From Deferribacteres bacterium (GTDB lineage: Bacteria; Zhuqueibacterota; Zhuqueibacteria; Zhuqueibacterales; Geothermadaptataceae), in NCBI GenBank assembly GCA_020633675.1, contig JACKDE010000002.1, positions 806,001 through 870,000 of the forward strand: a stretch of DNA of 64,000 nucleotides. The letters run 5' to 3'. The notes beneath the pieces are model-generated. The model ran no database searches, was not told the DNA's origin, and saw only the letters and a program-made list of their open reading frames with translations. Numbering within the stretch: position 1 is the stretch's first letter; each line of letters begins with the position of its first letter. Below, in pieces: positions 1-8,356 of the stretch. The position numbers were made by a program, and so were the translations under genes.

Positions 1-608
1 ACGGAGGTGTGCGTGACATCGTTTCTGATGCGCTTGGGCGTATTTATGTTACCACTTCAGAAGGATTGCTTCGATCAAGCGAACCTTTTAGAAACTGGGA
101 TAATTTGTTGCCCGAGCAATCGGCTCGCCTTATCGCGATTTCATCAACCGGCGCCTTGGCTATAACGACGAATTGGCATCAAATATTTTTTTCAACGGAC
201 AACGGTGCCAAATGGCATTCGGAACAATCCGGAATCGGAGAGCAGGTTTTTTGGGCTCTCCTTATATCGCCGGAAAATTATATTTATGCAGGCACGCAAG
301 CTTTTGGTGCTTTTCGCACAACTCAAAAGCTGGCATTGCAACCTGAGCGTTTTTCGCTGACAAAAAGTTTTCCCAATCCTTTTAATGCCATGACCAATAT
401 CCAGTTTACACTTGCTGAAACTGGTTACACCCAAGCGGTAATTTATAATATTCTGGGGCAGGAAGTTGAAACATTGGTGGATATGGAACTACCTGCTGGC
501 ATTTATACTGTTTCGTGGCAACCATCCGGCGTGCCCAGCGGGCTTTATCTTTGTCGGTTGAAAACGACAAAAGGGATTGAAACAACAAAACTCTTATTGG
601 TGCGATAG
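1..608 (+). CDS. C-terminal part of a secreted protein with a type IX secretion-like sorting tail (5' end outside window)
   Basis: The frame is open from the window edge, so only the last ~200 residues are seen. The first ~110 residues look like the end of a beta-propeller of the two-component-regulator or BNR/sortilin kind (repeated I-Y-V-T-T-S-E-G-L, I-F-F-S-T-D-N-G-A-K-W, I-Y-A-G-T units). The last ~80 residues are a por-secretion-type tail: S-F-P-N-P-F-N, then Y-N-I-L-G-Q-E-V, then a G-I-Y-T-V-S-W and S-G-L-Y-L-C-R-L pair of strands and a basic L-L-L-V-R end. Tails of this form are common in KSB1, Calditrichota and Ignavibacteria and direct export across the outer membrane. The sugar permease starts 44 bp downstream, but nothing shows that the two are functionally linked. 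Confidence 0.8.
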   Translation, partial: GGVRDIVSDALGRIYVTTSEGLLRSSEPFRNWDNLLPEQSARLIAISSTGALAITTNWHQIFFSTDNGAKWHSEQSGIGEQVFWALLISPENYIYAGTQAFGAFRTTQKLALQPERFSLTKSFPNPFNAMTNIQFTLAETGYTQAVIYNILGQEVETLVDMELPAGIYTVSWQPSGVPSGLYLCRLKTTKGIETTKLLLVR

Positions 609-652
609 TAATCAAAGCTCTAAAAACAAAGAACAAAGGACTCCTACCACAC

Positions 653-1645
653 ATGATCGACCAAGTCTCACTTTCAAACAAAAGCCTGCTTCGCATGGCG
701 ACGCGGCATCTCAATAAATTTGGCTCCGTGTTGGCGCTGGCGCTGGTTTTTGCCTTCTTTGCGACACTCAACGCGAAAATGGCGTCGTTGGCCGCACTTG
801 AAACCATGGTGCAGCAAACCGTGATCGTCGGCATGGCAGCACTCGGCATGACATTGGTGATCATCTCCGCCGGCATCGATTTGTCGGTCGGCTCGATCAT
901 CGCTTTTGCCTCGGTGGCTGTCGCTTCGCTGATCGACAGTGTCGGCTTATCGCCCGGGCAGGCGGCGATCGGTGCGCTGCTGGCAGGCACGGCCTGCGGG
1001 CTGGTCAATGGCTTGCTGATCGCACGGCTGCGGATTGTGCCGTTCATCGTCACACTGGGCATGCTTTTGGTCGTGCGCGGGCTGGCGAAAGGCTTGGCGA
1101 ACAGCATGCCGATCAACGTCGGTGGCACCTGGCTGAGCGATTTGCTGGCAACGCTGCCGGCGGATCAAAAATGGCAATTAGTACCGCCGGGTGCCTGGCT
1201 GATGCTGCTAATTGCGCTGTTGGTCGGTGGATTTTTGCGCTACACCCAGCTCGGACGCCATGTTTTTGCCGTCGGCTCGAATGAGCAAACGGCGCGGTTG
1301 TGTGGCGTGGCTGTCGAACGCGTCAAGATTTTTGTCTATGCCGCTTCCGGTTTTTTTGCCGGCTTTGCAGGATTGATGCTGATGTCGTATCAGGAACAGG
1401 GCGATCCGACCGGTGCGCTCGGCCTCGAACTCGATGTCATCGCGGCGGTGGTGATCGGCGGCGGCAGTCTCTCCGGCGGCGAAGGCTCGATTTTCGGCAG
1501 CCTGATCGGCGCGATGATCATGACCGTGATTCGCACCGGCTGTCAGCTCAACGGCTGGCCGACATGGGTTACGCAGGTGGTCACCGGCGCGGTAATCGTC
1601 ATCGCCGTTGCGGTCGACCGTTTCCGCCATCGGCAACAGGCTTGA
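653..1645 (+). CDS. sugar ABC transporter permease, RbsC/BPD_transp_2 family
   Basis: A 330-residue, very hydrophobic protein with about eight to ten membrane segments. It carries the family signature I-S-A-G-I-D-L-S-V-G-S (residues ~70-80), the G-R-H-V-F-A-V-G-S-N loop (~200-210) and V-I-G-G-G-S-L-S-G-G-E-G (~265-275). It would be the membrane channel of a ribose/rhamnose/autoinducer-2 type importer in the inner membrane. No ATPase or binding protein is adjacent: the upstream neighbour is a secreted protein, so partners must be outside the window or elsewhere in the genome. The catabolic genes that follow on the same strand suggest a 6-deoxysugar as cargo (inference). ATG start with an AAAGGA about 12 bases upstream. 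Confidence 0.88.
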   Translation: MIDQVSLSNKSLLRMATRHLNKFGSVLALALVFAFFATLNAKMASLAALETMVQQTVIVGMAALGMTLVIISAGIDLSVGSIIAFASVAVASLIDSVGLSPGQAAIGALLAGTACGLVNGLLIARLRIVPFIVTLGMLLVVRGLAKGLANSMPINVGGTWLSDLLATLPADQKWQLVPPGAWLMLLIALLVGGFLRYTQLGRHVFAVGSNEQTARLCGVAVERVKIFVYAASGFFAGFAGLMLMSYQEQGDPTGALGLELDVIAAVVIGGGSLSGGEGSIFGSLIGAMIMTVIRTGCQLNGWPTWVTQVVTGAVIVIAVAVDRFRHRQQA

Positions 1646-1664
1646 TTTTTTGCGGAGTTTTGTT

Positions 1665-1731
1665 GTTGGCTTTTGGCCTTTAGCTATTGGATGAATGCCC
1701 AACTGCTAAAGGCCAAAAGCCAAAAGCCAAC
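1665..1731. repeat. 19-bp perfect inverted repeat between permease and dehydratase genes
   Basis: The left arm at 1666-1684 (ending T-T-T-A-G-C) is exactly complementary to 1705-1723, with a 20-base spacer. The right arm continues with a second partial copy of the same AAAAGCCAA unit up to 1731. There is no T-tract on either side, so it is a strong hairpin but not a classic intrinsic terminator. It may uncouple expression of the permease from the catabolic genes or stabilise an mRNA end. Confidence 0.6.
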
Positions 1732-1754
1732 AGCCTCACTCAAAGGAACACCCA

Positions 1755-3410
1755 ATGTCACCAAACACAGTGCTGCATATCCACCCGATAGACAACATCG
1801 CCGTTGCGCTGCGCGATCTGCCTGCCAACGACCGTGTCCGCATCGACGGCAGTGATGTTCAATTACAGCAGGCGATCCCGGCCAAACACAAATTTTGCCT
1901 GAACGACATCGCGGTTGGTGAGCCGCTTATGATGTACGGCGTACGCGTCGGCACGGCGACTGAGGCGATTCCGGCTGGCGGTTTGATCGCCGTCGAAAAT
2001 TGCGTGCACGCTGCCGAGCATTATGCGCGCCGTGTACCAGCGCAGCCTTGGCAAGCTCCCGAGGTGCAGCAGTGGCAAGGTACAACCTTCATGGGTTATC
2101 ACCGCGAAGATGGTCGGGTTGGCACGGCCAATCACTGGCTGGTGGTGCCGCTGGTGTTTTGCGAAAATCGCAATATCCGCATCTTGCAGGCCTCGCTGAG
2201 TGACGCGCTGGGCTACGCCACCGATCGCGCTTTCAGCGTCGATGTGCGCGAGCTGGTGGATGGCTATAAAAAGGGCGCAACCGCCGAGCAGCTTTTGCAA
2301 GCTGAAATCATCCATTCGCGCGAGCAACAGCGACAGGCACGACCTTTTCAGCATGTCGACGGCATTAAATTTTTAACCCACGAAGGCGGCTGCGGCGGCA
2401 CGCGCCAGGATGCTGAAGCGCTGTGCGAGTTGCTGGCAGGCTATATCACCCACCCGAATGTGGCGGGAGCAACCGTCCTCAGTCTCGGTTGCCAGCACGC
2501 CCAAATCGAGCTTTTGCAGCGCGCGATCGACAAGCGTGCGCCGGGTTTTGCCCGCCCGCTTTATTTGCTCGAACAGCAAAAAAGCCGCTCGGAGCGCCAG
2601 TTTATCGAACAAGCGGTCAAGCAAACGTTTCTCGGTTTGATCGACGCCAACGCATGCCAGCGCCAGCCGGCACCGCTGAGCAAACTGATTGTCGGCCTCG
2701 AGTGCGGTGGCTCGGATGGCTTCTCCGGCATTTCCGCCAACCCGGCGCTCGGCCATGCTTCCGACCTGCTGGCAGCGCTCGGCGCAACCACGATTTTGTC
2801 AGAATTTCCGGAACTGCACGGCGTCGAGCAGGAATTGATCAATCGCTGCGTGAGCGATGCGGTGGCCGACCAATTTGCCGGATTGATGCGAACGTATGGC
2901 GAACGCGCACAGGCTGTTGGCTCGGGTTTTGAAATGAATCCGTCGCCCGGCAACATCAAAGACGGCCTGATTACCGATGCCATGAAGTCAGCTGGCGCCG
3001 CGCGCAAAGGCGGCAGCTCACCGGTCACCGATGTGCTCGATTACACCGAGCCAGCAACCTGCCCCGGCCTCAATCTGCTGTGCACCCCCGGCAACGACGT
3101 TGAGTCGACCACCGCGCTGGCTGCGTCGGGAGCCAATGTGATCGTGTTCACCACCGGCCTCGGCACCCCCACCGGCAACCCGGTCGCCCCCGTGCTGAAG
3201 GTATCGACCAACACCACGCTTTACCAACGCATGCGCGACATCATCGACATCGACGCAGGGCCGATCATTGCCGGCGAGGCGACCCTTGCCAGCAAGGGTG
3301 AAGAGATTTTGGAAGCGATTATCCAGACTGCCAGCGGGGTGTTCACTCCTGCCGCCGTTCGTCTCGGTCAGGACGATTTTATCCCATGGAAACGAGGCGT
3401 GTCGCTATGA
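1755..3410 (+). CDS. UxaA/GarD-family sugar-acid dehydratase (candidate L-fuconate dehydratase)
   Basis: 551 residues, full length for single-chain UxaA. An N-terminal SAF domain (~1-95, H-I-H-P-x-D-N-I-A-V-A start) is followed by the catalytic region with E-G-G-C-G-G-T-R-Q-D (~210), L-E-C-G-G-S-D-G-F-S-G (~315) and the C-terminal G-N-D-V-E-S-T-T and T-T-G-L-G-T-P-T-G-N-P motifs. The family removes water from aldonates with a metal ion, giving 2-keto-3-deoxy acids. Altronate is the textbook substrate, but no altronate or galactarate partner genes are present. The neighbours (mutarotase, SDR, FAH hydrolase) fit L-fuconate or L-rhamnonate instead; UxaA-like proteins also occur in the Campylobacter fucose locus. 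Substrate is therefore inference. AAAGGA precedes the ATG, and the stop overlaps the next start (ATGA). Confidence 0.85.
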   Translation: MSPNTVLHIHPIDNIAVALRDLPANDRVRIDGSDVQLQQAIPAKHKFCLNDIAVGEPLMMYGVRVGTATEAIPAGGLIAVENCVHAAEHYARRVPAQPWQAPEVQQWQGTTFMGYHREDGRVGTANHWLVVPLVFCENRNIRILQASLSDALGYATDRAFSVDVRELVDGYKKGATAEQLLQAEIIHSREQQRQARPFQHVDGIKFLTHEGGCGGTRQDAEALCELLAGYITHPNVAGATVLSLGCQHAQIELLQRAIDKRAPGFARPLYLLEQQKSRSERQFIEQAVKQTFLGLIDANACQRQPAPLSKLIVGLECGGSDGFSGISANPALGHASDLLAALGATTILSEFPELHGVEQELINRCVSDAVADQFAGLMRTYGERAQAVGSGFEMNPSPGNIKDGLITDAMKSAGAARKGGSSPVTDVLDYTEPATCPGLNLLCTPGNDVESTTALAASGANVIVFTTGLGTPTGNPVAPVLKVSTNTTLYQRMRDIIDIDAGPIIAGEATLASKGEEILEAIIQTASGVFTPAAVRLGQDDFIPWKRGVSL

Positions 3411-3736
3411 AAAGATATGCTTTGGCGCTCGATTTAAAAGATGATCCGGAACTGATCGCGCAGTACAAACAATGGCACCGCCAAATCTGGCCGGAAATTG
3501 AAGCGTCGATCAAAAATGCCGGTATTCAAAAAATGGAAATCTATCTGGCCGGCAATCGCATGTTCATGCTCATGTACACCGATGACGATTTTTCCTTTGA
3601 ACGCAAGGCCGAGATGGATGCAGCCAACCCGAAAGTGCAGGAGTGGGAAACGCTGATGTGGCGGTTTCAGCAAAAGCTGCCGTTCGCGAAAGAGGGCGAG
3701 AAGTGGGTGCTGATGGAACAGATTTTTGAGTTGTGA
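3407..3736 (+). CDS. L-rhamnose mutarotase family protein (RhaM/DUF718)
   Basis: 109 residues from the ATG that overlaps the UxaA stop as ATGA, with GAGG nine bases upstream. A longer reading from 3386 exists but would overlap the dehydratase by 25 bases, so I prefer the short form. RhaM-family features are the start M-K-R-Y-A-L-A-L-D-L, H-R-Q-I-W-P-E-I (~25-32), the I-Y-L-A-G-N-R-M-F-M strand and the C-terminal W-V-L-M-E-Q-I-F. The family interconverts alpha and beta anomers of 6-deoxy sugars, feeding the anomer that the dehydrogenase uses. Translational coupling to the dehydratase gene makes a shared pathway likely. Confidence 0.88.
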   Translation: MKRYALALDLKDDPELIAQYKQWHRQIWPEIEASIKNAGIQKMEIYLAGNRMFMLMYTDDDFSFERKAEMDAANPKVQEWETLMWRFQQKLPFAKEGEKWVLMEQIFEL

Positions 3737-3745
3737 GAGATTTTG

Positions 3746-3858
3746 AACAGGATTTACGTGATTTACCGGATTGAAAATGCCTCCTTGATAGGGGCATGAC
3801 GTGTCTCATGCCCATGCATGCCGAACTGCGTAATAACACGAAATCCCTCAATCCTGTT
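3746..3858. repeat. imperfect inverted repeat in the mutarotase-SDR gap
   Basis: AACAGGATT at 3746-3754 faces AATCCTGTT at 3850-3858, and the pairing extends imperfectly inward (GATTT against AAATC). An inner perfect 8-bp hairpin, GGGCATGA/TCATGCCC, lies at 3792-3813. Small elements with AACAGGATT ends are scattered between genes in many bacterial genomes. No U-tract follows, so it is not called a terminator. Confidence 0.45.
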
Positions 3859-3884
3859 ATCCCGTCTAATAAGGTAGGAAAGCC

Positions 3885-4661
3885 ATGTTTGATTTAACCG
3901 GAAAAGTCGCCATCGTCACCGGCGGTGGCAGCGGTATTGGCGAAAGCATTTGCCACGTATTCGCCCAAAATGGCGCGGAAGTCTGTGTGCTCGACATCAA
4001 TTCGGCAGCCGGTGGGCAGACCGCACAAGCGATCCGCGAGGCTGGCGGCAAAGCCGATTTTTATGCTGCCGACGTCACCGATCAGCAGGCGATCATCGCG
4101 TTGTTTGAGCGCATCTTTGAGCAAAAGGGTCAGCTCGATATTTTGGTCAACAATGCCGGTGTTGCCCACATCGGTACGGCGGAGAGCACCAGCGAGGCGG
4201 ATTTTGATCGTATTTACAACGTCAACATCAAGGGCGTGTACAATTGCCTGAAGGCTGGTGCGCCGCTGATGAAAAAGAGTGGCGGCGGCGCGATTTTGAA
4301 TTTGGCCTCGATTGCTTCCACCCTTGGCCTGCCTGACCGCTTTGCCTACTCGATGAGCAAGGGCGCGGTGCTGTCGATGACCCTGACCACCGCCCGCGAT
4401 TTCATCAAAGACGGCATCCGCTGCAACTGCGTCGCGCCGGCACGGGTGCACACACCGTTCGTCGATAATTTTTTGGCGAAAAATTACCCCGGCCGCGAGC
4501 AGGAAATGTTCGAAAAGCTGGCCAAAACCCAGCCGATCGGACGCATGGCCAAACCGGTGGAGATCGCTGCGCTGGCGCTCTACCTGTGCTCCGACGAAGC
4601 CAGCTTCATCACCGGCAGCAGTTTCCCGATCGACGGTGGATTTATTAACTTGAATACCTGA
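3885..4661 (+). CDS. SDR-family NAD(P)-dependent oxidoreductase (candidate 2-keto-3-deoxy-L-fuconate dehydrogenase)
   Basis: 258 residues, classical short-chain dehydrogenase. The nucleotide site is T-G-G-G-S-G-I-G at 12-19, followed by D-I-N at ~37-39 (an acidic residue there favours NAD). N-N-A-G is at ~87, the catalytic Ser in L-A-S-I-A-S, and Tyr/Lys in Y-S-M-S-K. The C-terminus has the usual I-T-G-S-S-F-P-I-D-G-G. Lying between a mutarotase and a FAH hydrolase, it fits the step that oxidises C4 of the 2-keto-3-deoxy acid before hydrolytic cleavage; it could instead oxidise the free sugar. The better candidate for that first step is the different SDR at 18116. A strong AGGAAAG precedes the ATG. 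Confidence 0.85.
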   Translation: MFDLTGKVAIVTGGGSGIGESICHVFAQNGAEVCVLDINSAAGGQTAQAIREAGGKADFYAADVTDQQAIIALFERIFEQKGQLDILVNNAGVAHIGTAESTSEADFDRIYNVNIKGVYNCLKAGAPLMKKSGGGAILNLASIASTLGLPDRFAYSMSKGAVLSMTLTTARDFIKDGIRCNCVAPARVHTPFVDNFLAKNYPGREQEMFEKLAKTQPIGRMAKPVEIAALALYLCSDEASFITGSSFPIDGGFINLNT

Positions 4662-4689
4662 ACTCTGAGCTTTTTAAATTGAGGACAAA

Positions 4690-5541
4690 ATGAAACTGAT
4701 TCGATTTGGTGCGCCGGGTGCGGAAAAGCCCGGATTGATTTTGGACGATGGCACGCGCATCGATGCGAGCGCGTTTGGTGAGGATTATGACGAGCGGTTT
4801 TTCGCCGCGGATGGTTTGCAGCGCTTGCAGGCGTGGGCGAGCGCGAACGCCGCTTCCGCGCCGCATGTACCAGAAAACACCCGGCTGGGGCCGCCGCTTT
4901 TCCGGCCTTCCAAGCTGATCTGCATTGGGCTGAATTACCGTAAGCATGCCGAAGAAAGCAATATGGCGATCCCGAGCGAGCCGGTGATTTTTTTCAAAGC
5001 CACCTCATCGATTTGCGGGCCGAACGATGATCTGATTTTGCCGCGCGGCGGTGACAAAACCGACTGGGAAGTCGAGCTGGCCGTGGTGATCGGCAAGCGC
5101 GCCAGCTACGTCAGCCGCGAGCAGGCGATGCAGCATGTGGCGGGCTACCTGCTGCACAACGATTACAGCGAACGCGCCTTTCAATTGGAGCGTGGCGGCC
5201 AGTGGGTGAAGGGCAAAAGCTGTGATACCTTCGCTCCGCTGGGTCCGTTTCTCGCCACCCGGGACGAAGTTGCGGATCCGCACAATTTGCGTTTGTGGCT
5301 GAAAGTGAACGGTGAAATGCAGCAGGACGGCAACACCAGCGATTTCGTCTTTGATGTGCCGGAAGTGGTGAGTTATGTGTCGCAATTCATGTCGCTGTTG
5401 CCGGGGGATGTGATCTCGACCGGGACGCCAGCGGGAGTGGGCTTCGGACAGCAGCCGCCGGTTTATCTCAAAGCTGGCGACGTGGTCGAGCTCGGCATCG
5501 ACGGTCTGGGTGCGTCACGGCAGGTGGTGAAGAAGCGCTGA
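4690..5541 (+). CDS. fumarylacetoacetate hydrolase family protein (candidate 2,4-diketo-3-deoxy-L-fuconate hydrolase)
   Basis: 283 residues. The N-terminal cap (~1-70) is followed by the FAH core, starting at C-I-G-L-N-Y-R-K-H-A-E-E. Metal ligands are the E of W-E-V-E-L-A-V-V (two Glu) and a downstream Asp in H-N-D-Y-S-E-R; the C-terminal motif is G-D-V-I-S-T-G-T-P-A-G-V-G. FAH enzymes cleave C-C bonds of diketo acids or decarboxylate and hydrate related compounds. In the hydrolytic 6-deoxysugar pathway this step gives pyruvate and L-lactate. Position directly after the SDR (28 bp gap, TGAGGAC before the ATG) supports that role; the substrate is inference. Confidence 0.85.
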   Translation: MKLIRFGAPGAEKPGLILDDGTRIDASAFGEDYDERFFAADGLQRLQAWASANAASAPHVPENTRLGPPLFRPSKLICIGLNYRKHAEESNMAIPSEPVIFFKATSSICGPNDDLILPRGGDKTDWEVELAVVIGKRASYVSREQAMQHVAGYLLHNDYSERAFQLERGGQWVKGKSCDTFAPLGPFLATRDEVADPHNLRLWLKVNGEMQQDGNTSDFVFDVPEVVSYVSQFMSLLPGDVISTGTPAGVGFGQQPPVYLKAGDVVELGIDGLGASRQVVKKR

Positions 5542-5593
5542 CGAGTGTTTTGGTTGCGTCGGATTTTGATTTGTTCGGGCGAATTAAATATTT

Positions 5594-6604
5594 TTAGCGG
5601 TTTGCACGAACGATTTCGGGTGTTTGGCCTGTCCAGGCACGGAACGCTCGAAAAAACGAATTCGGCTCTTCATACCCCAGCAAAAAGGAGATCTCTGCAC
5701 TGGTATAGTCCGTTGCGGAAAGGTAATGACGCGCCAATTCTTCTCGCAGTTCATCCAGTATTTTCTGAAAAGTTGTTCCTTCTTCTCTCAGTCGGCGTTG
5801 CAAGGTTCGATTGCTAATGGCTAATTTTGAGGCAGTATACGCCATGGAATAGTGGCCACTCGCTAACATTTCAAGCAAGCATGCCCGTACCCGGTCCCGA
5901 AATGAAGCCTCTTGGGTCAGGTCTTCCATTCGTTTGTCGAAAACCGGCTCCAGGATAGCCCACATAGCATGATTTACAGTCAGAAATGGCTTCTGGGCGT
6001 CTTCTGCGAAAAATGTCACCCTGTTGACTTCATCACGCCTGATTCGTGTCTGAAAAAACGTCTCGTATGCATCCAATTCAGGCAAATCAATGCTAACGTG
6101 AACAGTTTCAGGAATAACTTGCGCGCGGGTAGCAATGCGAGCCAGTTCAACCCAGAACACGAGCTCAAAAGCAACAAAGAGCGTGGGCAGGGAACCGTTT
6201 TGTGGCAATCCGGCAAAAGTTAAGATTGTTTGCCGATCATTCTGCTCAGTATACATGCGCACCGGGGCGACAATGGGTTTGTAATGCGCAATGCGCTTGA
6301 GAGCGATATTCAAGTTATTGCTGCTCAAAAAAGCGATGATGGCCGGGGCGGCAGTGTTCGCGCTGATCGTTTTGGCCAACTGCAAAGCCAAAGCTGGCTC
6401 ATTTTGGCTTGCATGAGCCAGCCCATCCCAGAAACGATAATACTCATCCGCTGTGACGGCAGGTGTTTTGCGGAGCAGCAAATCCAAAGGCAATTGGGCA
6501 TGTTTCAACACATCCTGAACAGATATGTCCAGATTTTTCAACAATGCCGGCCATCCTTTTTCCAGATTATATTTTGCACTGTAGAGTTCTGTCATTTCAT
6601 TCAC
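5594..6604 (-). CDS. AraC-family transcriptional regulator
   Basis: Up to 336 residues. The N-terminal two thirds match the arabinose-binding-like domain of the OruR/ArgR type of AraC regulator; the last ~100 residues are the double helix-turn-helix (Y-T-A-S-K-L-A-I-S-N-R-T-L-Q-R-R-L, then S-A-E-I-S-F-L-L-G-Y-E-E-P-N-S-F-F-R-A-F). The first codon here is GTG; the ATG three codons in (6595) is an equally good start and neither has a clear ribosome site. It converges on the sugar-catabolism cluster, ending 52 bp from its last gene, so it could regulate that cluster or the aldo/keto reductase; no operator is evident. Confidence 0.88.
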   Translation of the reverse strand: MNEMTELYSAKYNLEKGWPALLKNLDISVQDVLKHAQLPLDLLLRKTPAVTADEYYRFWDGLAHASQNEPALALQLAKTISANTAAPAIIAFLSSNNLNIALKRIAHYKPIVAPVRMYTEQNDRQTILTFAGLPQNGSLPTLFVAFELVFWVELARIATRAQVIPETVHVSIDLPELDAYETFFQTRIRRDEVNRVTFFAEDAQKPFLTVNHAMWAILEPVFDKRMEDLTQEASFRDRVRACLLEMLASGHYSMAYTASKLAISNRTLQRRLREEGTTFQKILDELREELARHYLSATDYTSAEISFLLGYEEPNSFFRAFRAWTGQTPEIVRANR

Positions 6605-6654
6605 TAAAGATTACATGTAAAACTTGAGGCTGATTTAAAATTTTTCGAGGTGGC

Positions 6655-6696
6655 AAAAAATTATCTTCATGGTGAGCGCCGTCGAACCATGAAGAT
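6655..6696 (-). terminator. hairpin with U-tract on the minus strand, probably the original terminator of the aldo/keto reductase
   Basis: ATCTTCATGGT (6663-6673) pairs perfectly with ACCATGAAGAT (6686-6696) across a 12-base loop. Read on the minus strand the stem is followed by AATTTTTTG (6654-6662). The only minus-strand gene it could serve is the aldo/keto reductase ending at 7165, from which it is now separated by the 342-bp repeat element copy. Confidence 0.55.
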
Positions 6697-6806
6697 TTTG
6701 AGCCTGTCGTGCTGGAGTTTCCATTCGCCCTCGACTGCGTTCGGACTGAAGAATTCGATATTTTGCATATATTAAACACACATTTGCCATGCAGTTGATA
6801 CATTTT

Positions 6807-7148
6807 ACCCGTTGTGCGAATGAAATAACCTGAATTCGATGTAAAAAGCAGAATACAATAATTGTGCTTCGACTTCTTAAAGTCCCCCTTCAAAGGGAAT
6901 AAGATGTGTTTTTGCACAAAACGTACTCTGGTTTTCTTAGATCGAACTCACGTTAAACAGGCCGTTGATGAGCACAAAATGGCCCAAATTGTCATGCCGG
7001 AGGCATCTATTTTGACGTTTCCGCGGAATATAGCGAAGCTTCCTCATGATACCGAATAGATTGATCCTGAATGACAAGGGTACTTATTTTTAGATAAAAA
7101 CAACAGTTTACCCAAAAGGACTATCGCAAAAACAATTCGCACAACGCG
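6807..7148 (+). mobile_element. copy 1 of a 209-bp MITE-like element, carrying about 132 extra bases
   Basis: The left end (CCCGTTGTGCGAATGAAATAA, one-base edge variation) at 6808-6828 matches the other copies. It is followed by 132 bases (6829-6960) not found in them, then the common body from 6961 to the right end ACAACGCG at 7148. Flanks 6798-6806 and 7149-7157 agree at 7 of 9 positions, a degraded target duplication. No coding potential is seen. It lies between the aldo/keto reductase and its probable terminator. The 6605-6806 stretch to its left holds only that hairpin. Confidence 0.72.
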
Positions 7149-7164
7149 TTATATTTTCGTTCTG

Positions 7165-8091
7165 TCAAGCATCCTTTGTCGGGTCTCCGGAACGCCAGGC
7201 CACACCTTCTCCTCTATCCATCTTTGCGATGGCAGCCATGTCCTCATCATCGATTTCAAAGCCGAACAAGTCGATATTCTGCCGAATTCTTTCCGCGTTG
7301 GCACTTTTGGGCAGGACGGCATAGCCCATTTGAATGCCCCATCTGAGCAGAACTTGTGCCTCTGAAACACCATATTTTTTTGCCATTGCCTTGAACGGCG
7401 AATCCGAGACGGCACCATCAGCTTTCATCTGCTCCGTTTTGGCGCTTGCCTGCCCTTCGGCATCTCGCCAGCTCGAAAGCGGCAGCAGGCTGCTATAAGC
7501 GATAATAGAAATGTCGTTCTCGGTCAGGTACGAGACCAAGTCCGGTTTTTGCGACCACGGATGAAGCTCGATTTGGTTGGCATCGGGTAGCGGGAGTCCG
7601 GCGGCTTTGATTTCTTCGATGTGGGTCTCGTTAAAGTTGCTGACGCCGATGGCTCTGGCCTTGCCCTGTCGGCGCAATTCGATCAGAGCCTTCCATTGCT
7701 CCAGCCTCTTCGACTTGGCGAACGGGGCATGAATCAAATAAAGGTCGACGTAATCGAGCCGCAGCTTTGCCAGGCTGGCATTCAACGATTCAATGATCGA
7801 TTCGTACGTTTTCAGCGGTTGTCCCCACGCTTCATTTCCGGGGTAGAGCTTTGTGGTGACAAAGATCTCATCTCTTGAAATGCTCAATTCTTCTACCGCT
7901 GCTTTGATTCCTTCGCCGACACCATTCTCATTGCCATAACCTTCCGCCGTATCGATATGCCGGTAGCCCGCACGAATGGCTTGGTGCACCAGGGATGGCG
8001 CATCTTCATCCGCAATAAGGTAGGTGCCGAATCCAACCATCGGCATCTTAATGTCTTTTGTTAAATTGAAATATTTTTGCCGGGTTTGCAT
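7165..8091 (-). CDS. aldo/keto reductase
   Basis: 308 residues, a standard single-domain AKR barrel. Motifs in order: M-V-G-F-G-T-Y near residue 18, H-I-D-T-A-E-G-Y with the catalytic Asp and Tyr (~46-53), T-T-K-L-Y with the catalytic Lys (~80), L-Y-L-I-H-A-P with the catalytic His (~118), I-G-V-S-N-F (~150), and V-L-P-K-S-A-N-A-E-R-I-R for NADPH binding (~270). It would reduce aldehydes or sugars with NADPH in the cytosol; substrate unknown. GGAG lies five bases before the ATG. It sits on the same strand as and just beyond the two-cassette array, but has no attC of its own, and its base composition is like the chromosome. Confidence 0.9.
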   Translation of the reverse strand: MQTRQKYFNLTKDIKMPMVGFGTYLIADEDAPSLVHQAIRAGYRHIDTAEGYGNENGVGEGIKAAVEELSISRDEIFVTTKLYPGNEAWGQPLKTYESIIESLNASLAKLRLDYVDLYLIHAPFAKSKRLEQWKALIELRRQGKARAIGVSNFNETHIEEIKAAGLPLPDANQIELHPWSQKPDLVSYLTENDISIIAYSSLLPLSSWRDAEGQASAKTEQMKADGAVSDSPFKAMAKKYGVSEAQVLLRWGIQMGYAVLPKSANAERIRQNIDLFGFEIDDEDMAAIAKMDRGEGVAWRSGDPTKDA

Positions 8092-8356
8092 TGTTGCTCC
8101 TTGACTTGTTCCTGTAAACTTTGATTTGACGAACGCAATATAAATCCGTTAAGCCTATTTTTAGCTATCTTATCACGCCGGATTTATATCCGATCACGCC
8201 AGGGATTTTGAAATGCGATGGCCAAGGTCAATTTTTCTCCAGTTGATATTTTGTCGAGTCAGGCAATTTGTGCTTCAGGGCTGGGCAAGGCACGGCAAAT
8301 GGTGAGGAGTAGTGTCTAAGCTGTGACGATTTTTTTTTGTCGGTTGAATTAATTGC
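8092..8356. other. gap between attC site and aldo/keto reductase
   Basis: No gene seen. It holds the promoter side of the reductase gene (GGAG ribosome site at about 8096-8100 on the minus strand) and otherwise unremarkable sequence up to the edge of the attC-like site at 8357. Confidence 0.4.

Noticed and set aside
1755..3410. Altronate/galacturonate pathway
   Set aside because: The dehydratase belongs to UxaA, but uxaB, uxaC, kduD-like or KDG kinase/aldolase genes are absent and the partners are of 6-deoxysugar type.
6807..7148. The 209-bp repeats as long attC sites
   Set aside because: Ends include GTTGTGCG and sometimes GTTA, but the core boxes are not present in all copies and the flanks show target duplications, which fits transposition instead.
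7165..8356. Aldo/keto reductase as a third cassette
   Set aside because: It lies in the right orientation after the last attC, but has no attC of its own and its base composition is like the chromosome.
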